A stretch of DNA of 64,000 nt, taken from NCBI RefSeq assembly GCF_014803405.1, contig NZ_JACYFG010000051.1, forward strand, positions 124,001-188,000, written 5' to 3'. The first letter of the stretch is position 1, and each line of letters begins with the position of its first letter. The translations under genes and the position numbers were made by a program. The stretch is from Pelagicoccus enzymogenes (GTDB taxonomy: Bacteria > Verrucomicrobiota > Verrucomicrobiia > Opitutales > Opitutaceae). Shown here piece after piece: positions 32,769 through 41,897 of the stretch. Below the pieces are notes generated by a model. That model saw only the letters and a program-made list of their open reading frames with translations. It was not told where the DNA came from and did not search any database.

Positions 32769-34436
32769 CTACTTGCCTTGCTTCTTGCCCCAGCTGTCGC
32801 GCAGGCCGACGGAGCGGTTGAAGACGAGGTTCCCGTCTTTGCTGTCCGTATCCAAAACGTAGTAGCCTTTGCGTTCGAACTGGATCGGTTCCTCGGCTTG
32901 CGCGTTGGCGAGCTCAGGTTCGCCGAAGCAACGCAAGGTGGTTTCCGATTCCGGGTTCAGGTTGTCGAGGAAGGTTTGGCCTTCTTCGATGTCGTCGGGA
33001 TCCGCTTTGGTGAAAAGCTGTTCGTAGTGGCGCGCTTCGATTTCGACGTTGTCCGTGGCGCTGACCCAGTGGATAGTGCCCTTGACTTTACGTCCATCCG
33101 GCGTGGAGCCGCCCCGGGATTCGGGATCGAAAGTCGCCCTCAATTCCAAGATGTTGCCGTCCGCGTCCTTGATGACGTCGGTGCAAGTGATGTAGCAAGC
33201 GTAGCGCAACCGCACTTCGCGGCCCGGCCCGAGCCTGAAAAACTTCTTTGGCGGATCTTCCATGAAGTCGTCTCGCTCGATGTAGATTTCCCTTGTTAGA
33301 GGTACTTTGCGAACGCCGCGTCCTTCGTCGGCTGGGTGGTTCGGGCCCTCGTAGTATTCGGTTTCTTCTGGGAAGTTTTCGATGACGACCTTCAGGGGAT
33401 CGAGCACCGCCATGCGGCGGATCGCTTTGTCCTCGAGGTCTTGGCGAAGACAGTATTCGAGCAGCGCATACTCGTTGACGCGTTCGCGCTTGGCTACGCC
33501 TGCCCGCTCGCAAAATTCCTTGATGGCGTCTGGCGTGTAGCCGCGACGGCGCAGGCCCGCCACGGTGGGCATGCGAGGATCGTCCCAGCCGTGCACGTGG
33601 TTTTCGTTCACCAGCTGCAGCAGTTTTCGCTTGCTGGTTACGATGTATTCAACGTTCAAGCGCGCGAACTCGATTTGGCGAGGCGTGTGCGGTACGGGCA
33701 GGTTTTCGATGAACCAGTTGTAGAGCGGACGATGGTATTCGAACTCCAACGAACAAAGCGAATGGGTGATGCCTTCGATGGCGTCGCCTTGGCCGTGGGC
33801 AAAGTCGTAAGACGGGTAGATCTTCCACTTGTCGCCGGTGCGGTGGTGGTGGGCCTTGAGGATGCGGTAGAGGACGGGGTCGCGCATGTTCATGTTGGGA
33901 TGAGCCATGTCGATCTTTGCTCGCAACACCTTTTGTCCTTCGTCGAAATCGCCGTTCGCCATCTGCTTGAAGAGCTCCAGGTTCTCCTCTGCTGAGCGAT
34001 CGCGGAAGGGAGAATTCTTTCCGGGCTCGGTCAAGCTACCGCGGTACTCGCGCATTTGCTCGGGAGTCAGGTCGTCCACGTAGGCTTTGCCTTCCTCGAT
34101 GAGCAGGCAGGCCCAATCGAAGAGCTGCTGGAAATAGTCGGAAGTGAAGAAGAGGTTTTCTCCCCAGTCGGCGCCTAGCCACTTGAGGTCTTCCTTGATT
34201 GCCTCGACGTACTTAGTCTCCTCCTTGGCGGGGTTGGTATCGTCGAAACGCAGGTGGAAGCGACCCTTGTAGTCTTGGGCGATGCCGTAGGAAACTCCGA
34301 TCGCGAAGGCGTGCCCGATGTGCAGGAAGCCGTTAGGTTCGGGCGGGAAGCGAGTGACAACCTGGCTGTGCTTGCCGGCGGCAAGCTCCTCGTCGATGAT
34401 GTCGCGGATGAAGTTCGATGGCTTTTCGTCTGTCAT
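32769..34436 (-). CDS. glnS: Glutaminyl-tRNA synthetase
   Basis: A 555-residue class I synthetase. The HIGH motif is PNGFLHIGHA (residues 34-43), with RFDDTNPAKEE, and the KMSKS equivalent is VTSKRK near residue 268. The C-terminal part is the GlnRS anticodon beta-barrel (VLDPLKVVIENFPEE onwards). Length matches bacterial GlnRS. It lies 21 bases downstream of gltX on the same strand, which puts both Glx synthetases in one transcript. Confidence 0.96.
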   Translation of the reverse strand: MTDEKPSNFIRDIIDEELAAGKHSQVVTRFPPEPNGFLHIGHAFAIGVSYGIAQDYKGRFHLRFDDTNPAKEETKYVEAIKEDLKWLGADWGENLFFTSDYFQQLFDWACLLIEEGKAYVDDLTPEQMREYRGSLTEPGKNSPFRDRSAEENLELFKQMANGDFDEGQKVLRAKIDMAHPNMNMRDPVLYRILKAHHHRTGDKWKIYPSYDFAHGQGDAIEGITHSLCSLEFEYHRPLYNWFIENLPVPHTPRQIEFARLNVEYIVTSKRKLLQLVNENHVHGWDDPRMPTVAGLRRRGYTPDAIKEFCERAGVAKRERVNEYALLEYCLRQDLEDKAIRRMAVLDPLKVVIENFPEETEYYEGPNHPADEGRGVRKVPLTREIYIERDDFMEDPPKKFFRLGPGREVRLRYACYITCTDVIKDADGNILELRATFDPESRGGSTPDGRKVKGTIHWVSATDNVEIEARHYEQLFTKADPDDIEEGQTFLDNLNPESETTLRCFGEPELANAQAEEPIQFERKGYYVLDTDSKDGNLVFNRSVGLRDSWGKKQGK

Positions 34437-34457
34437 TGGAAAGTGGGTACGTGAGGT

Positions 34458-35834
34458 TTAGAGGTTCGCCGAGAGCTTCTTGAGGCGGGCGACCACTTTT
34501 TCGCGGCCGAGGGTTTCGAGCATGGGAAGCAGGTCGGGGCCGCCGCCGACTCCGCTGACCGCGAAGCGCAGGAGGGGGAAGTAGGCGAAGATCTTCAGCT
34601 CCTTTTCGTCCGCTAGCGCTTGGATGCCGCGCTCAAGCGTGATGGCGTCGAAGGAATCGAGGCCTTCCAAAACGGGTATGACTTCTTGGATACGCTCGGC
34701 CGCGTCTGCTTTTTTGAGCAGCTTCTTCTCGGTTTTAGGATCGACGGTGTAGTCGTCGGTGAAAAAGTAGGCGGCGAAGCTGGGAAGATCCTCGAAGCTA
34801 TTTATCTTCTGTTGGCAAAGCTGAAGCACGCTTTTGAGGTAGTCCGCGTCGGTGTCGGCATCGACTAATCCAGCCTTGCCGAGGGCGCTGACGGCGGGTG
34901 GCAGATAGCGATCGATAGGTAGGCGCTTCATGTGTTCGAAGTTGATGTGGGACATCTTCTTCTCGTCGAAGCGGGCGCCAGCTTTTTGCAGGTCCTTGAT
35001 GTCGAAGCGTTCGATCAGCTCGTCGATGGAGAGCACCTCCTGGTCGTCCTTGGGGGACCAGCCGAGCAGGGCGATGAAGTTGACCACTGCTTCGGGAAGG
35101 AAGTCACGTTGCTGGTACTCTTCGATGAGGGCCCCGCGGTCGCGCTTGGACATCTTGCCCTTACCCTGGGCGGGATCCTTTAAGATCATGGGCATGTGGG
35201 CGTAGACGGGTGGCTTCACGCCGAAGGCCTTGAAGAGCTCCACGTGCTTGGAGGTGTTCGGCAAGTGGTCTTCGCCGCGCAGCACGTGGGTGATGCCCAT
35301 GGCGATGTCGTCGACCACGTTGACAAAGTGGAAGGAAGGGTCGCCGTTGGAGCGCACGATAACGAAGTCGCGCTCTTCGCGGCGGGTGACGTTGCCGCGG
35401 ATGACGTCTTCGATGACCACCGGCTCGGTGCGAACCTTTTCGACTTCCGCCTTGTGGTAGTCGTCGTACTCGGTGTAGCGCTCGCCCTCTAGCTTAAAGA
35501 AGATGGCCCCGTCCTTCTCGTAGGCACGGTCGGCGTCGAGAAGCTTCTGCAGGTATTCTTTATAGAGATCGCCGCGCTGGCTTTGGAAGTAGGGGCCTGA
35601 TTCGCCGCCGACTTCCGGGCCCTCGTCCCAGTTGATACCCAACCACTTCAAGCCGTTTAGCAGCTCTTCGAGGGCTGCGTCGGTATTGCGTTCCTTGTCG
35701 GTGTCCTCGATGCGGAGCACCAGCTTGCCGCCGGTCTTGCGAGCGTACAGCCAGTTGAAGAGAGCCGTGCGGGCGGTGCCGATATGGGTGGACCCAGTAG
35801 GGCTGGGAGCGAATCTTACGCGTACCTGTGACAT
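34458..35834 (-). CDS. gltX: Glutamyl-tRNA synthetase
   Basis: A 458-residue class I synthetase with HIGH-type [13 protein letters not shown] and the KMSKS motif in [10 protein letters not shown]. The start at ATG 35834 ([12 protein letters not shown]) removes a 13-residue extension. It charges tRNA-Glu, with the helical C-terminal anticodon-binding domain present. Upstream gene of the gltX-glnS pair. Confidence 0.96.
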   Translation of the reverse strand: MSQVRVRFAPSPTGSTHIGTARTALFNWLYARKTGGKLVLRIEDTDKERNTDAALEELLNGLKWLGINWDEGPEVGGESGPYFQSQRGDLYKEYLQKLLDADRAYEKDGAIFFKLEGERYTEYDDYHKAEVEKVRTEPVVIEDVIRGNVTRREERDFVIVRSNGDPSFHFVNVVDDIAMGITHVLRGEDHLPNTSKHVELFKAFGVKPPVYAHMPMILKDPAQGKGKMSKRDRGALIEEYQQRDFLPEAVVNFIALLGWSPKDDQEVLSIDELIERFDIKDLQKAGARFDEKKMSHINFEHMKRLPIDRYLPPAVSALGKAGLVDADTDADYLKSVLQLCQQKINSFEDLPSFAAYFFTDDYTVDPKTEKKLLKKADAAERIQEVIPVLEGLDSFDAITLERGIQALADEKELKIFAYFPLLRFAVSGVGGGPDLLPMLETLGREKVVARLKKLSANL

Positions 35835-36169
35835 AAAGCGCGGTACAGTTAGCTGAAAGGAGTCGCGAATCAAGCTCGCGCTTGTGCCGGATGCCCCAAG
35901 GGCGTTTGCGATTTGTGCCCATGCCCTAGGAAATGGAGAGTGGGCTTGGTGGCGCGGAGGGCCTAGGCCTCTCGTTTTCAGCGCTCAAACAGCGGGTAGC
36001 ACTACTTAGCGACCCCTGAAGAAGAGGCTCTGATTGCCTTAGAAAATAAGACTTTTCGGTCAATCCGTGGCAATGCAGCCGTCCTGCACGCCGATAAAAG
36101 GGGCATACCTTATACCATTGTTCGCCGACTCAGCTGTTTGCGCGGACTGCATTCATCTACCTTATCCAT
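35835..36169. other. Divergent non-coding region between gltX and the Sel1-repeat gene
   Basis: About 335 bases without a supported gene. Near 35863-35882 a CGCGAATCAAGCTCGCGC string resembles repeat family A. A GCCGATAA string near 36092 matches the sigma-28 -10 box but has no -35 partner. A TATACC box near 36110 might serve the Sel1 gene. Confidence 0.4.
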
Positions 36170-37525
36170 ATGAAAAACGTCGTTAGCAAAGTTAGCACTT
36201 TTCTCGCAGTAGCGTCGGTCGCGACGCTGCAGTCGTCATTCGCCGATGTGAATGGCGAAATCACTGAAAACAACCTGGAGACCGGCGCCTTTACGGTGAC
36301 GGTCGATGCCAAGGCGGAAGTTGCGGTCGGCGAGCTGATCGTTGCCCTTAGTGAAGTGGAGGGCAAGAAGGTTGAAATTGGAACCGGTGAAGTCACGGCC
36401 GTAGCCGATGGATCTATCACCGCAATTTTCGATTCGGAGGACGTCGCGGTCGGCATGGCTGCTCTCGTCAAGCAGTTCGCTCCCGAGCACGAAGCCGACC
36501 ACATGTCAGCTATCCCTGACGACACTTACGCGGTCGTCAAAGCCGTACCGGATGAGGAGCTCGATGCTCCTGCCGCCGCCAAGGCCTGCCGCGACGCGAT
36601 CGCGGAATATCCAGAGGAGTCCCGCTTCTACGCTCAGCTCGGCCGTGCTCTCCAAGTAGATGGCAAGCCAGCCAGCGCGATTCTCCAGTACGAGAAGGCG
36701 ATAGAGCTTCGTCCCGACTATCCGGTCGCTTTGCACAATCTCGCCAAGCTCCGTTTTTACGGTCCGGAAGAGCTCCGCGACTTCGATGTTGCCCGCAAGC
36801 ACTTCAACAAGGCTGCGGAACTCGGTTTTGCCGCCTCCCTTCCCGTAATCGGCACCATGATGCGTGACGCGATGGGTGGCGAACGAGACTTCGCTGCCGC
36901 GGTCAATTGGTTTTCCGTTGCGGCCGAGCAAGGTAACTCTTTTTCCCAGAATGCTCTGGCCGAGTGTTTTGAAAATGGCTGGGGCATCGACCAGGACATC
37001 AGCAAGGCTCTCTTGTGGTATCGCAGCTCGGCAGAGCTCGGATACGTGCCTGCCTACCGTAACCTCGGTCGCGTTTTCCAAAAGGGAATCGGCGTGACTG
37101 CCAATGATCGCAAGGCTTTCGACTGGTACTCTCGCGCCGCTGAAAAGGACGACGTCGAGTCTCAGTTCCGAGTCGGCCAAGCTTTCCTCGCCGGCAAGGG
37201 CGTTGTGCACAGCGAAGAGTACGGCATCGAGTGGTTGACCAAGGCTGCGGACGCGGGGCACGCCCAAGCGATGAGCGCGATCGCCTCTTACTACTACGCT
37301 CGTGGCGATTCCAAGAACGGCGAATTCGACCTCGCTGCCGCTTGGTACAAGAAGGCTGCGTCCAAGGGCGACGCGGTCGCTCAGTTCAGCCTCGGTTCCA
37401 TGTTTGAGAACGGAGATGGCATCAAGCGCGACAAGGACTCAGCGATCAACTGGTACCGCCAAGCGGCCCGCCAGGGACACAGCGAATCACAGAAGCGCCT
37501 CGTCAAGCTCAAGGCTGACTGGTAA
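36170..37525 (+). CDS. Secreted Sel1/TPR repeat protein
   Basis: A 451-residue protein with a signal peptide (cleavage near SFA-D, residue 25). It continues with an N-terminal beta-rich region (about 27-105, alternating Val/Glu/Gly strands), a TPR unit (LGRALQVDGKPASAILQYEKAIEL) and at least six Sel1-like repeats. The repeats are recognised by AxxWYxxAAexGx-type strings such as ALLWYRSSAELGYV, AFDWYSRAAEKDD and AINWYRQAARQGH. Sel1 proteins are scaffolds for protein contacts. A periplasmic location follows from the signal. No partner is evident; it is monocistronic with its own terminator. Confidence 0.85.
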   Translation: MKNVVSKVSTFLAVASVATLQSSFADVNGEITENNLETGAFTVTVDAKAEVAVGELIVALSEVEGKKVEIGTGEVTAVADGSITAIFDSEDVAVGMAALVKQFAPEHEADHMSAIPDDTYAVVKAVPDEELDAPAAAKACRDAIAEYPEESRFYAQLGRALQVDGKPASAILQYEKAIELRPDYPVALHNLAKLRFYGPEELRDFDVARKHFNKAAELGFAASLPVIGTMMRDAMGGERDFAAAVNWFSVAAEQGNSFSQNALAECFENGWGIDQDISKALLWYRSSAELGYVPAYRNLGRVFQKGIGVTANDRKAFDWYSRAAEKDDVESQFRVGQAFLAGKGVVHSEEYGIEWLTKAADAGHAQAMSAIASYYYARGDSKNGEFDLAAAWYKKAASKGDAVAQFSLGSMFENGDGIKRDKDSAINWYRQAARQGHSESQKRLVKLKADW

Positions 37526-37591
37526 GCGAATAAAACTTTTGGCGAGCTGGTACCTCGCCTCATAGAGATACAGGATCTCTATCTAACATAG

Positions 37592-37624
37592 GGGAGTCGG
37601 TTTGTGGGAACCGGCTCCCTTTTA
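37592..37624 (+). terminator. Terminator of the Sel1-repeat gene
   Basis: GGGAGTCGGTT pairs with AACCGGCTCCC (one G-U) around TGTGGG and runs into TTTT. Confidence 0.85.
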
Positions 37625-37664
37625 GCGTTGTAAGTTGGGCGGTCGCTCGGGAGCGAAGTCTCGC

Positions 37665-38615
37665 TTAGAGCACGCTTTCCTCGGGATGCGGCTTGGATTT
37701 TAGGAAGCGCCAACGTACTCGCAGGCCCACGCCGAAATCGCTGCCGTATTCCTCCTCCTCGATTTCGGAAAGGGCGTATTCGAGATCGAGCGAGAGCTCA
37801 AAGTGCCCGACGAGTCGTCGAAAGTAAGGAGTGTCCTCGGGAGGAAACCAAGTGATGCTGGGAATGATCTTCAGGCCGTCGTCGCTTCCGCCGTCGAAAC
37901 GATCTGTCTTGTACTCCAAGCTCAAGCCGTAGCGAAACTCTCCCAAGGGTTGGTAGATGATGCCGGGCTGGAAGACGGCGAGGGAGTTGGGAGCTTCCAC
38001 CGGAAGTTTGTTGTCGCGGCGATCGCTGCCAACCCATTGGTATTGGACTGTTGAATACGCGAGCCAGCGAGCCTCCTCGTCCAGCCGGTAGGCGGCTGTG
38101 ATATAAGGCATGTATTGGTCGTAGCTGCTCCGGAGCAGGGGGGAGGGGATTTCTTCGAGTGGAATTCTTGCGTTGAAGCCTCCGGCGAGGAAAAGCCGCC
38201 CGTCAAGCATGTCGTCCAACCTTTGCTTCAGTCCGAATGTGAGGTAGCCGTCGCTGCTGACGGGATCACTGTCGAAGGGATTGGAAAAATAGGGGGTGAG
38301 GCCGATCTTGCCCTCGCGTTTGTTGGTGAAGCTGTACTCGAGCTCCATGGGGAGCCGGATGTAGCGCTCGTGGACCACGTCGCCGAGCTTAGGCTTTATG
38401 TCGATGCTGAAGTCGGAATCTTGCCCGGTAAACGGGAGCGGAGCTCGTGAGATGGAGTCGACGAAGCTGTGTCCGAATTTTTTCTCTTCTGGCCATGATT
38501 CGGCGCGGCCTTGCCAGCTGATTGAAGTGGCGATGCTGCAAGCGATTGCTCCAGTTAGGATGCGATACGAATCCAGATTGGGTTGGGGAAGGCGAAACGA
38601 AGAGGAAAGGCACAT
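37665..38615 (-). CDS. Putative outer-membrane beta-barrel protein
   Basis: About 316 residues from ATG 38615 (GTG 38624 is an alternative). A hydrophobic stretch near residues 18-35 is a probable signal. The rest is a series of short amphipathic strands with many Tyr/Trp/Arg (LPMELEYSFTNKREGKIGLTPYF, AYSTVQYQWVG, RYGLSLEYKTDRF). The last strand VGLRVRWRFLKS is near the C-terminus. I recognise no specific family. Convergent with the Sel1 gene, and downstream of the Fur-family gene on the same strand with a 131-base gap. Confidence 0.6.
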   Translation of the reverse strand: MCLSSSFRLPQPNLDSYRILTGAIACSIATSISWQGRAESWPEEKKFGHSFVDSISRAPLPFTGQDSDFSIDIKPKLGDVVHERYIRLPMELEYSFTNKREGKIGLTPYFSNPFDSDPVSSDGYLTFGLKQRLDDMLDGRLFLAGGFNARIPLEEIPSPLLRSSYDQYMPYITAAYRLDEEARWLAYSTVQYQWVGSDRRDNKLPVEAPNSLAVFQPGIIYQPLGEFRYGLSLEYKTDRFDGGSDDGLKIIPSITWFPPEDTPYFRRLVGHFELSLDLEYALSEIEEEEYGSDFGVGLRVRWRFLKSKPHPEESVL

Positions 38616-38746
38616 GACATGCACTTAGAGCGTTCCCCAACAACGATGTTCCTTGCTCTGCCTACGCGGGTACACGTTGGGGTGAACACGCCCTAAGGCA
38701 CGACCTCTCTTCGAGTGCATTTTGCAAGGGCAGGCAGACGCTCAGC

Positions 38747-39223
38747 CTACTGCTCGGGAACTTCGTTGCCCTTCTTGCAAACGCCGTTGGCTTTCAGCTC
38801 CTCGCAGGAAGCGGTCACTTGCAGGCGTTGGCTGATGGGGGTGAGTCCCAATTTTCCGGATACGCTATTGCCGTACCACTGCAGGAAGGGGGCGCTGATT
38901 TCGAAAATTTTCTGGCAGTCGTTGCAGATTACCTGGGCCTTGTGCGGATCCTCCTCCGTGTTGGGCATGTAATACATCGTGCTGGAGCCGATGTCGACCT
39001 CGCGCACGAGGTTGCCCTCGACGAGGATGGGGAGCGAGCGGTAGACGGTGGCGCGGGAAACGGTGCGGTCGATTTCGCGAGCTTTGTCCAGTAGCTCCTC
39101 GGCCGTGAAGTGTGAGGTCTCCTTGAAGACGGCTTCGAAGATTGCCATGCGCTGGCCAGTCATGCGCAAGTTGTGCTTTACCAAGTAGCTTTTGAACTTT
39201 TCTCTGCAGTCGTCGATCGTCAC
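38747..39223 (-). CDS. Fur-family metal or peroxide regulator
   Basis: A winged-helix Fur protein (HNLRMTGQRMAIFEAVF, SRATVYRSLPILVEGNLV) with a dimerisation domain. Two cysteine pairs bind structural zinc: Cys-x2-Cys in VICNDCQK, and a second pair in ASCEELKANGVCKKG. Fur, Zur and PerR cannot be separated from sequence alone here. I prefer the GTG at 39223. The open frame extends to TTG 39259, but that TTG is the first half of a TTGACA promoter-like box and the segment holds two ATTGAGA repeats that look like an operator. Divergent from priA. Confidence 0.82.
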   Translation of the reverse strand: MTIDDCREKFKSYLVKHNLRMTGQRMAIFEAVFKETSHFTAEELLDKAREIDRTVSRATVYRSLPILVEGNLVREVDIGSSTMYYMPNTEEDPHKAQVICNDCQKIFEISAPFLQWYGNSVSGKLGLTPISQRLQVTASCEELKANGVCKKGNEVPEQ

Positions 39224-39288
39224 GTGGCCGAATCTCAATACATTCTCAATAACTGTCAACCGCGAAGGAGCCGCAAAATCGAGCTGCT

Positions 39289-41538
39289 ATGAGTCTCGAC
39301 GCCACAGTGGTTTGCGTGTGGTTGATGTCCGGATTTGACCGGCCGCTGCATTACCGTTTGCCGGATTCCATGGTGGAAAACGCCGAACCGGGCTCGCTGG
39401 TGAACGTGCCTTTGGGGCGTCGCCAAACCATCGGGCTGATCGTGGAGAAGGACTGCCAGCCGGACTTGCCGCTGATGCAGCTCAAGCTGGTTTTGAACCT
39501 TGTCTATCCAGTGCCCGTGATGACGCCCGCCTTGCTCAAGCTGGGAGCGTGGCTTCGCCAGTACTACGGAGCCTCCATCCAAAACGTATTGGAAACCATG
39601 ATACCGGGCCCTGTACGGCAGGGGATGAGGGCTAAGGAGGAAAAGTACGTCTCCGCCGTGAAGGAAGCGGATGCGGAAACCTTGGCCGCTTTGGAGAAGA
39701 GGGCTCCCAAGCAGGCGGAGCTCTACCAGTTCTTGGCCCAACAGTTTCGCCCGCAAAAGAAGAGTTTGGTGCTGAGCCGGCTTGATGCCTCGCCGGCAGC
39801 TTACACGGGACTCTTGAAAAAAGGGCTTATCAAGGAGGAGGCTCGCAAGGTGGAGCGGGTGGCCTACGACGACGAGCTGGGCGACGTGGAGTACGCGAGC
39901 AAGCAGGAAATCGTGCTCAACGACGAGCAGGACGCTTGCTACCGCAGCATTGCCGAGAGCGTGCGTGCTGGAAAATTCACTACGCACTTGCTTTACGGGG
40001 TGACGGGATCGGGCAAGACGGAAGTCTACATCGCGGCCATGGAGGAAGCCCTCAAGGCCGGCAAGAGCGTGCTCTTTCTGGTGCCGGAAGTGGCGCTCAC
40101 CCCGCAGACGGTGGGGCGGCTGCGCTCGCGTTTCACTGAGCACAAGGACGCGCACGCGGTGGTGTGGCACAGCAGTTTGTCGGACGGGGAGCGTTTGGAC
40201 GCGTGGATGGCTTTGGCCACGGGAACGGCTCGCGTAGTGGTGGGGGCACGCTCGGCGGTGTTCGCTCCGCTGCCGAATCTCGGTCTGGTCATCGTGGACG
40301 AGGAGCACGAGCCGGCTTTCAAGCAGGACGAGACGCCGCGATACCACGGACGCGACGTAGCGGTCTACCGGTCTTTTTTGGAGAACGTGGTTTGCGTGCT
40401 CGGCAGCGCCACCCCTTCGCTGGAGAGCTACCGCAACGTAAAGCTCGGCAAGTACAAGGAGGACCGCTTGACCAAGCGCATCGACGACCGGCAGCTGCCC
40501 ATGATGCATGTAGTCGACATGCGCATCGAAATGATGCGTACCCGAAAACCGGTTACGATATCAAATCTGCTGGCAGAAAAACTGCGGGACCGCTGGGAAA
40601 AGGGGGAGCAGAGCATCCTCTTCATCAACCGTCGCGGCTACAACGCGAGCATGCTCTGCAACGAGTGCGGGCATGTGGAGGAGTGCAAGCACTGCAGCAT
40701 TCCCATGACCTTCCATCGTAGCGACAACACCTTGAAGTGTCACCTTTGCGGACACGAAGCGGAGCCGCCCTGGCGTTGTCCGGAGTGCAAGAGCGATTCG
40801 ATTCGCGGCAAGGGGAGCGGCACCCAGCGGATCGAGGACGTGGTGAAGAGCATCTTGCCGCGGGCCAGCGTGGTGCGGATCGACACCGATACCATGGGTA
40901 AGAAGCACCTCTTTCGCGAGATCCTGGGAGACTTTCGCAAGGGCAAGATCGACTTGCTGGTGGGGACCCAGATGATCGCCAAAGGCTTGGACTTTCCGAA
41001 CGTCACGCTGGTGGGGATGGTGGATGCGGACTTGTCTCTGCATGTGCCGGACTTCCGGGCCAACGAGCGGACCTTTCAGTTGCTGGTTCAAGTCTCGGGG
41101 CGGGCGGGTCGCGGCGACTTGGCGGGCGAGGTGGTGGTGCAGACCTTCACGCCGCACGCGGAGCCGATCCAGTTTGCCCGCCGCGGGGAGGTGGACGAGT
41201 TTTTGGAAGTGGAAATCCAGTCGCGGGAGCAGTTCCAGTATCCGCCGTTCCGGCATCTCGTACGGCAGGTTTTCCGTAGTCGTAACGGGGACAAGGCCAT
41301 GTTCTTCGCCGAGCAGTTCGCTCGTAAAGTGGAAGCTCGCATGGGCAACAAGATCGAGATGCGTGGGCCGACGCCTTGCTCCATCGAGAAGATGAAAGAT
41401 CACTACCGTTTCCACATCTGGTACTTCACGCAAAACGTGAGCGGCCTGATGCGGGTGCTCAAGGAAGTGGAGGCGGAGGTGCCCCTGCCCAAGGACGTGA
41501 TGCAGATCTTCGACGTGGATCCGATGTCGGTGAGCTAG
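39289..41538 (+). CDS. priA: Primosomal protein N' (PriA helicase)
   Basis: A 749-residue helicase. An N-terminal 3'-DNA-binding region (LHYRLPDSM) is followed by Walker A GVTGSGKTE near residue 238 and DEEH box VIVDEEHEPAFKQ near 337. Next are the two zinc sites (CNECGHVEECKHC, CHLCGH, CPECKSD) near 455-500, and helicase motifs V-VI (GTQMIAKGLDFPNVTLVG, VSGRAGRGD). PriA restarts stalled forks. Full length, followed by a palindromic repeat rather than a standard terminator. Confidence 0.96.
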   Translation: MSLDATVVCVWLMSGFDRPLHYRLPDSMVENAEPGSLVNVPLGRRQTIGLIVEKDCQPDLPLMQLKLVLNLVYPVPVMTPALLKLGAWLRQYYGASIQNVLETMIPGPVRQGMRAKEEKYVSAVKEADAETLAALEKRAPKQAELYQFLAQQFRPQKKSLVLSRLDASPAAYTGLLKKGLIKEEARKVERVAYDDELGDVEYASKQEIVLNDEQDACYRSIAESVRAGKFTTHLLYGVTGSGKTEVYIAAMEEALKAGKSVLFLVPEVALTPQTVGRLRSRFTEHKDAHAVVWHSSLSDGERLDAWMALATGTARVVVGARSAVFAPLPNLGLVIVDEEHEPAFKQDETPRYHGRDVAVYRSFLENVVCVLGSATPSLESYRNVKLGKYKEDRLTKRIDDRQLPMMHVVDMRIEMMRTRKPVTISNLLAEKLRDRWEKGEQSILFINRRGYNASMLCNECGHVEECKHCSIPMTFHRSDNTLKCHLCGHEAEPPWRCPECKSDSIRGKGSGTQRIEDVVKSILPRASVVRIDTDTMGKKHLFREILGDFRKGKIDLLVGTQMIAKGLDFPNVTLVGMVDADLSLHVPDFRANERTFQLLVQVSGRAGRGDLAGEVVVQTFTPHAEPIQFARRGEVDEFLEVEIQSREQFQYPPFRHLVRQVFRSRNGDKAMFFAEQFARKVEARMGNKIEMRGPTPCSIEKMKDHYRFHIWYFTQNVSGLMRVLKEVEAEVPLPKDVMQIFDVDPMSVS

Positions 41539-41544
41539 ATTTAG

Positions 41545-41617
41545 GTGGGAGCGTGCTTGTCACACGATTTCCATGCAGGAACTAACCGGTGCTTTCGCGT
41601 GACAAGCACGCTCCCAC
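41545..41617. repeat. Dispersed inverted repeat, family B
   Basis: GTGGGAGCGTGCTTGTCAC is mirrored by CGTGACAAGCACGCTCCCAC across a 30-base centre, starting 6 bases after the priA stop. Half-copies are at 53333-53354 and 22439-22452. Confidence 0.7.
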
Positions 41618-41684
41618 AAGATTCGTTTACAAAGTTTTCGCGCGAATTGAGTTAAGGAACTCAGCGGCGGGCCGTTTATATTAG

Positions 41685-41768
41685 GCAGACGAGCTTATGG
41701 CTCTTCTAAACGACTCTCTCCCACGTAGCCCCGAGACTTTGGTTGGTCTCGGGGCTTCTGTTTTTTCG
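41685..41768 (+). ncRNA. Candidate small RNA ending in an orphan terminator
   Basis: The region between priA and mpl has an intrinsic terminator with no gene in front of it. A GCCGTTTA box at 41671-41678, identical to the flgM -10, lies 10 bases after TAAGGAAC. That spacing is one base short for sigma-28, so the promoter is uncertain. If it is real, the transcript is about 80 bases. Confidence 0.35.
41727..41766 (+). terminator. Orphan intrinsic terminator
   Basis: A perfect 11-bp stem (AGCCCCGAGAC with GTCTCGGGGCT), an 8-base loop, then TCTG and six T. It is nearly 190 bases past the priA stop and beyond the palindromic repeat. Confidence 0.88.
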
Positions 41769-41822
41769 AACGTAACGCGGAGATTCAGCCCGCGACGTTG
41801 GAGATTGGATCTTGCAGTGTTG

Positions 41823-41846
41823 ACGCTGGCTAAAGCTCAGCGCTAC
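41823..41846. repeat. Dispersed repeat, family C
   Basis: ACGCTGGCTAAAGCTCAGCG followed by CTAC. The same core GCTGGCTAAAGCTCAGCGCT is at 57378-57409. It lies 50 bases before the mpl start. Confidence 0.6.
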
Positions 41847-41897
41847 GGGACGTTTTTAACGTCGCATTTCGGGCGGGCATCTTTTCACATCGCGGCC

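Noticed and set aside
36080-36100. GCCGATAA upstream of the Sel1-repeat gene as a sigma-28 promoter
   Set aside because: No TAAA box 11 bases upstream.
41651-41664. GAGTT-AAGG-AACTC hairpin as a further CsrA site
   Set aside because: GGA is not fully in the loop and no start codon or ribosome site is linked to it.
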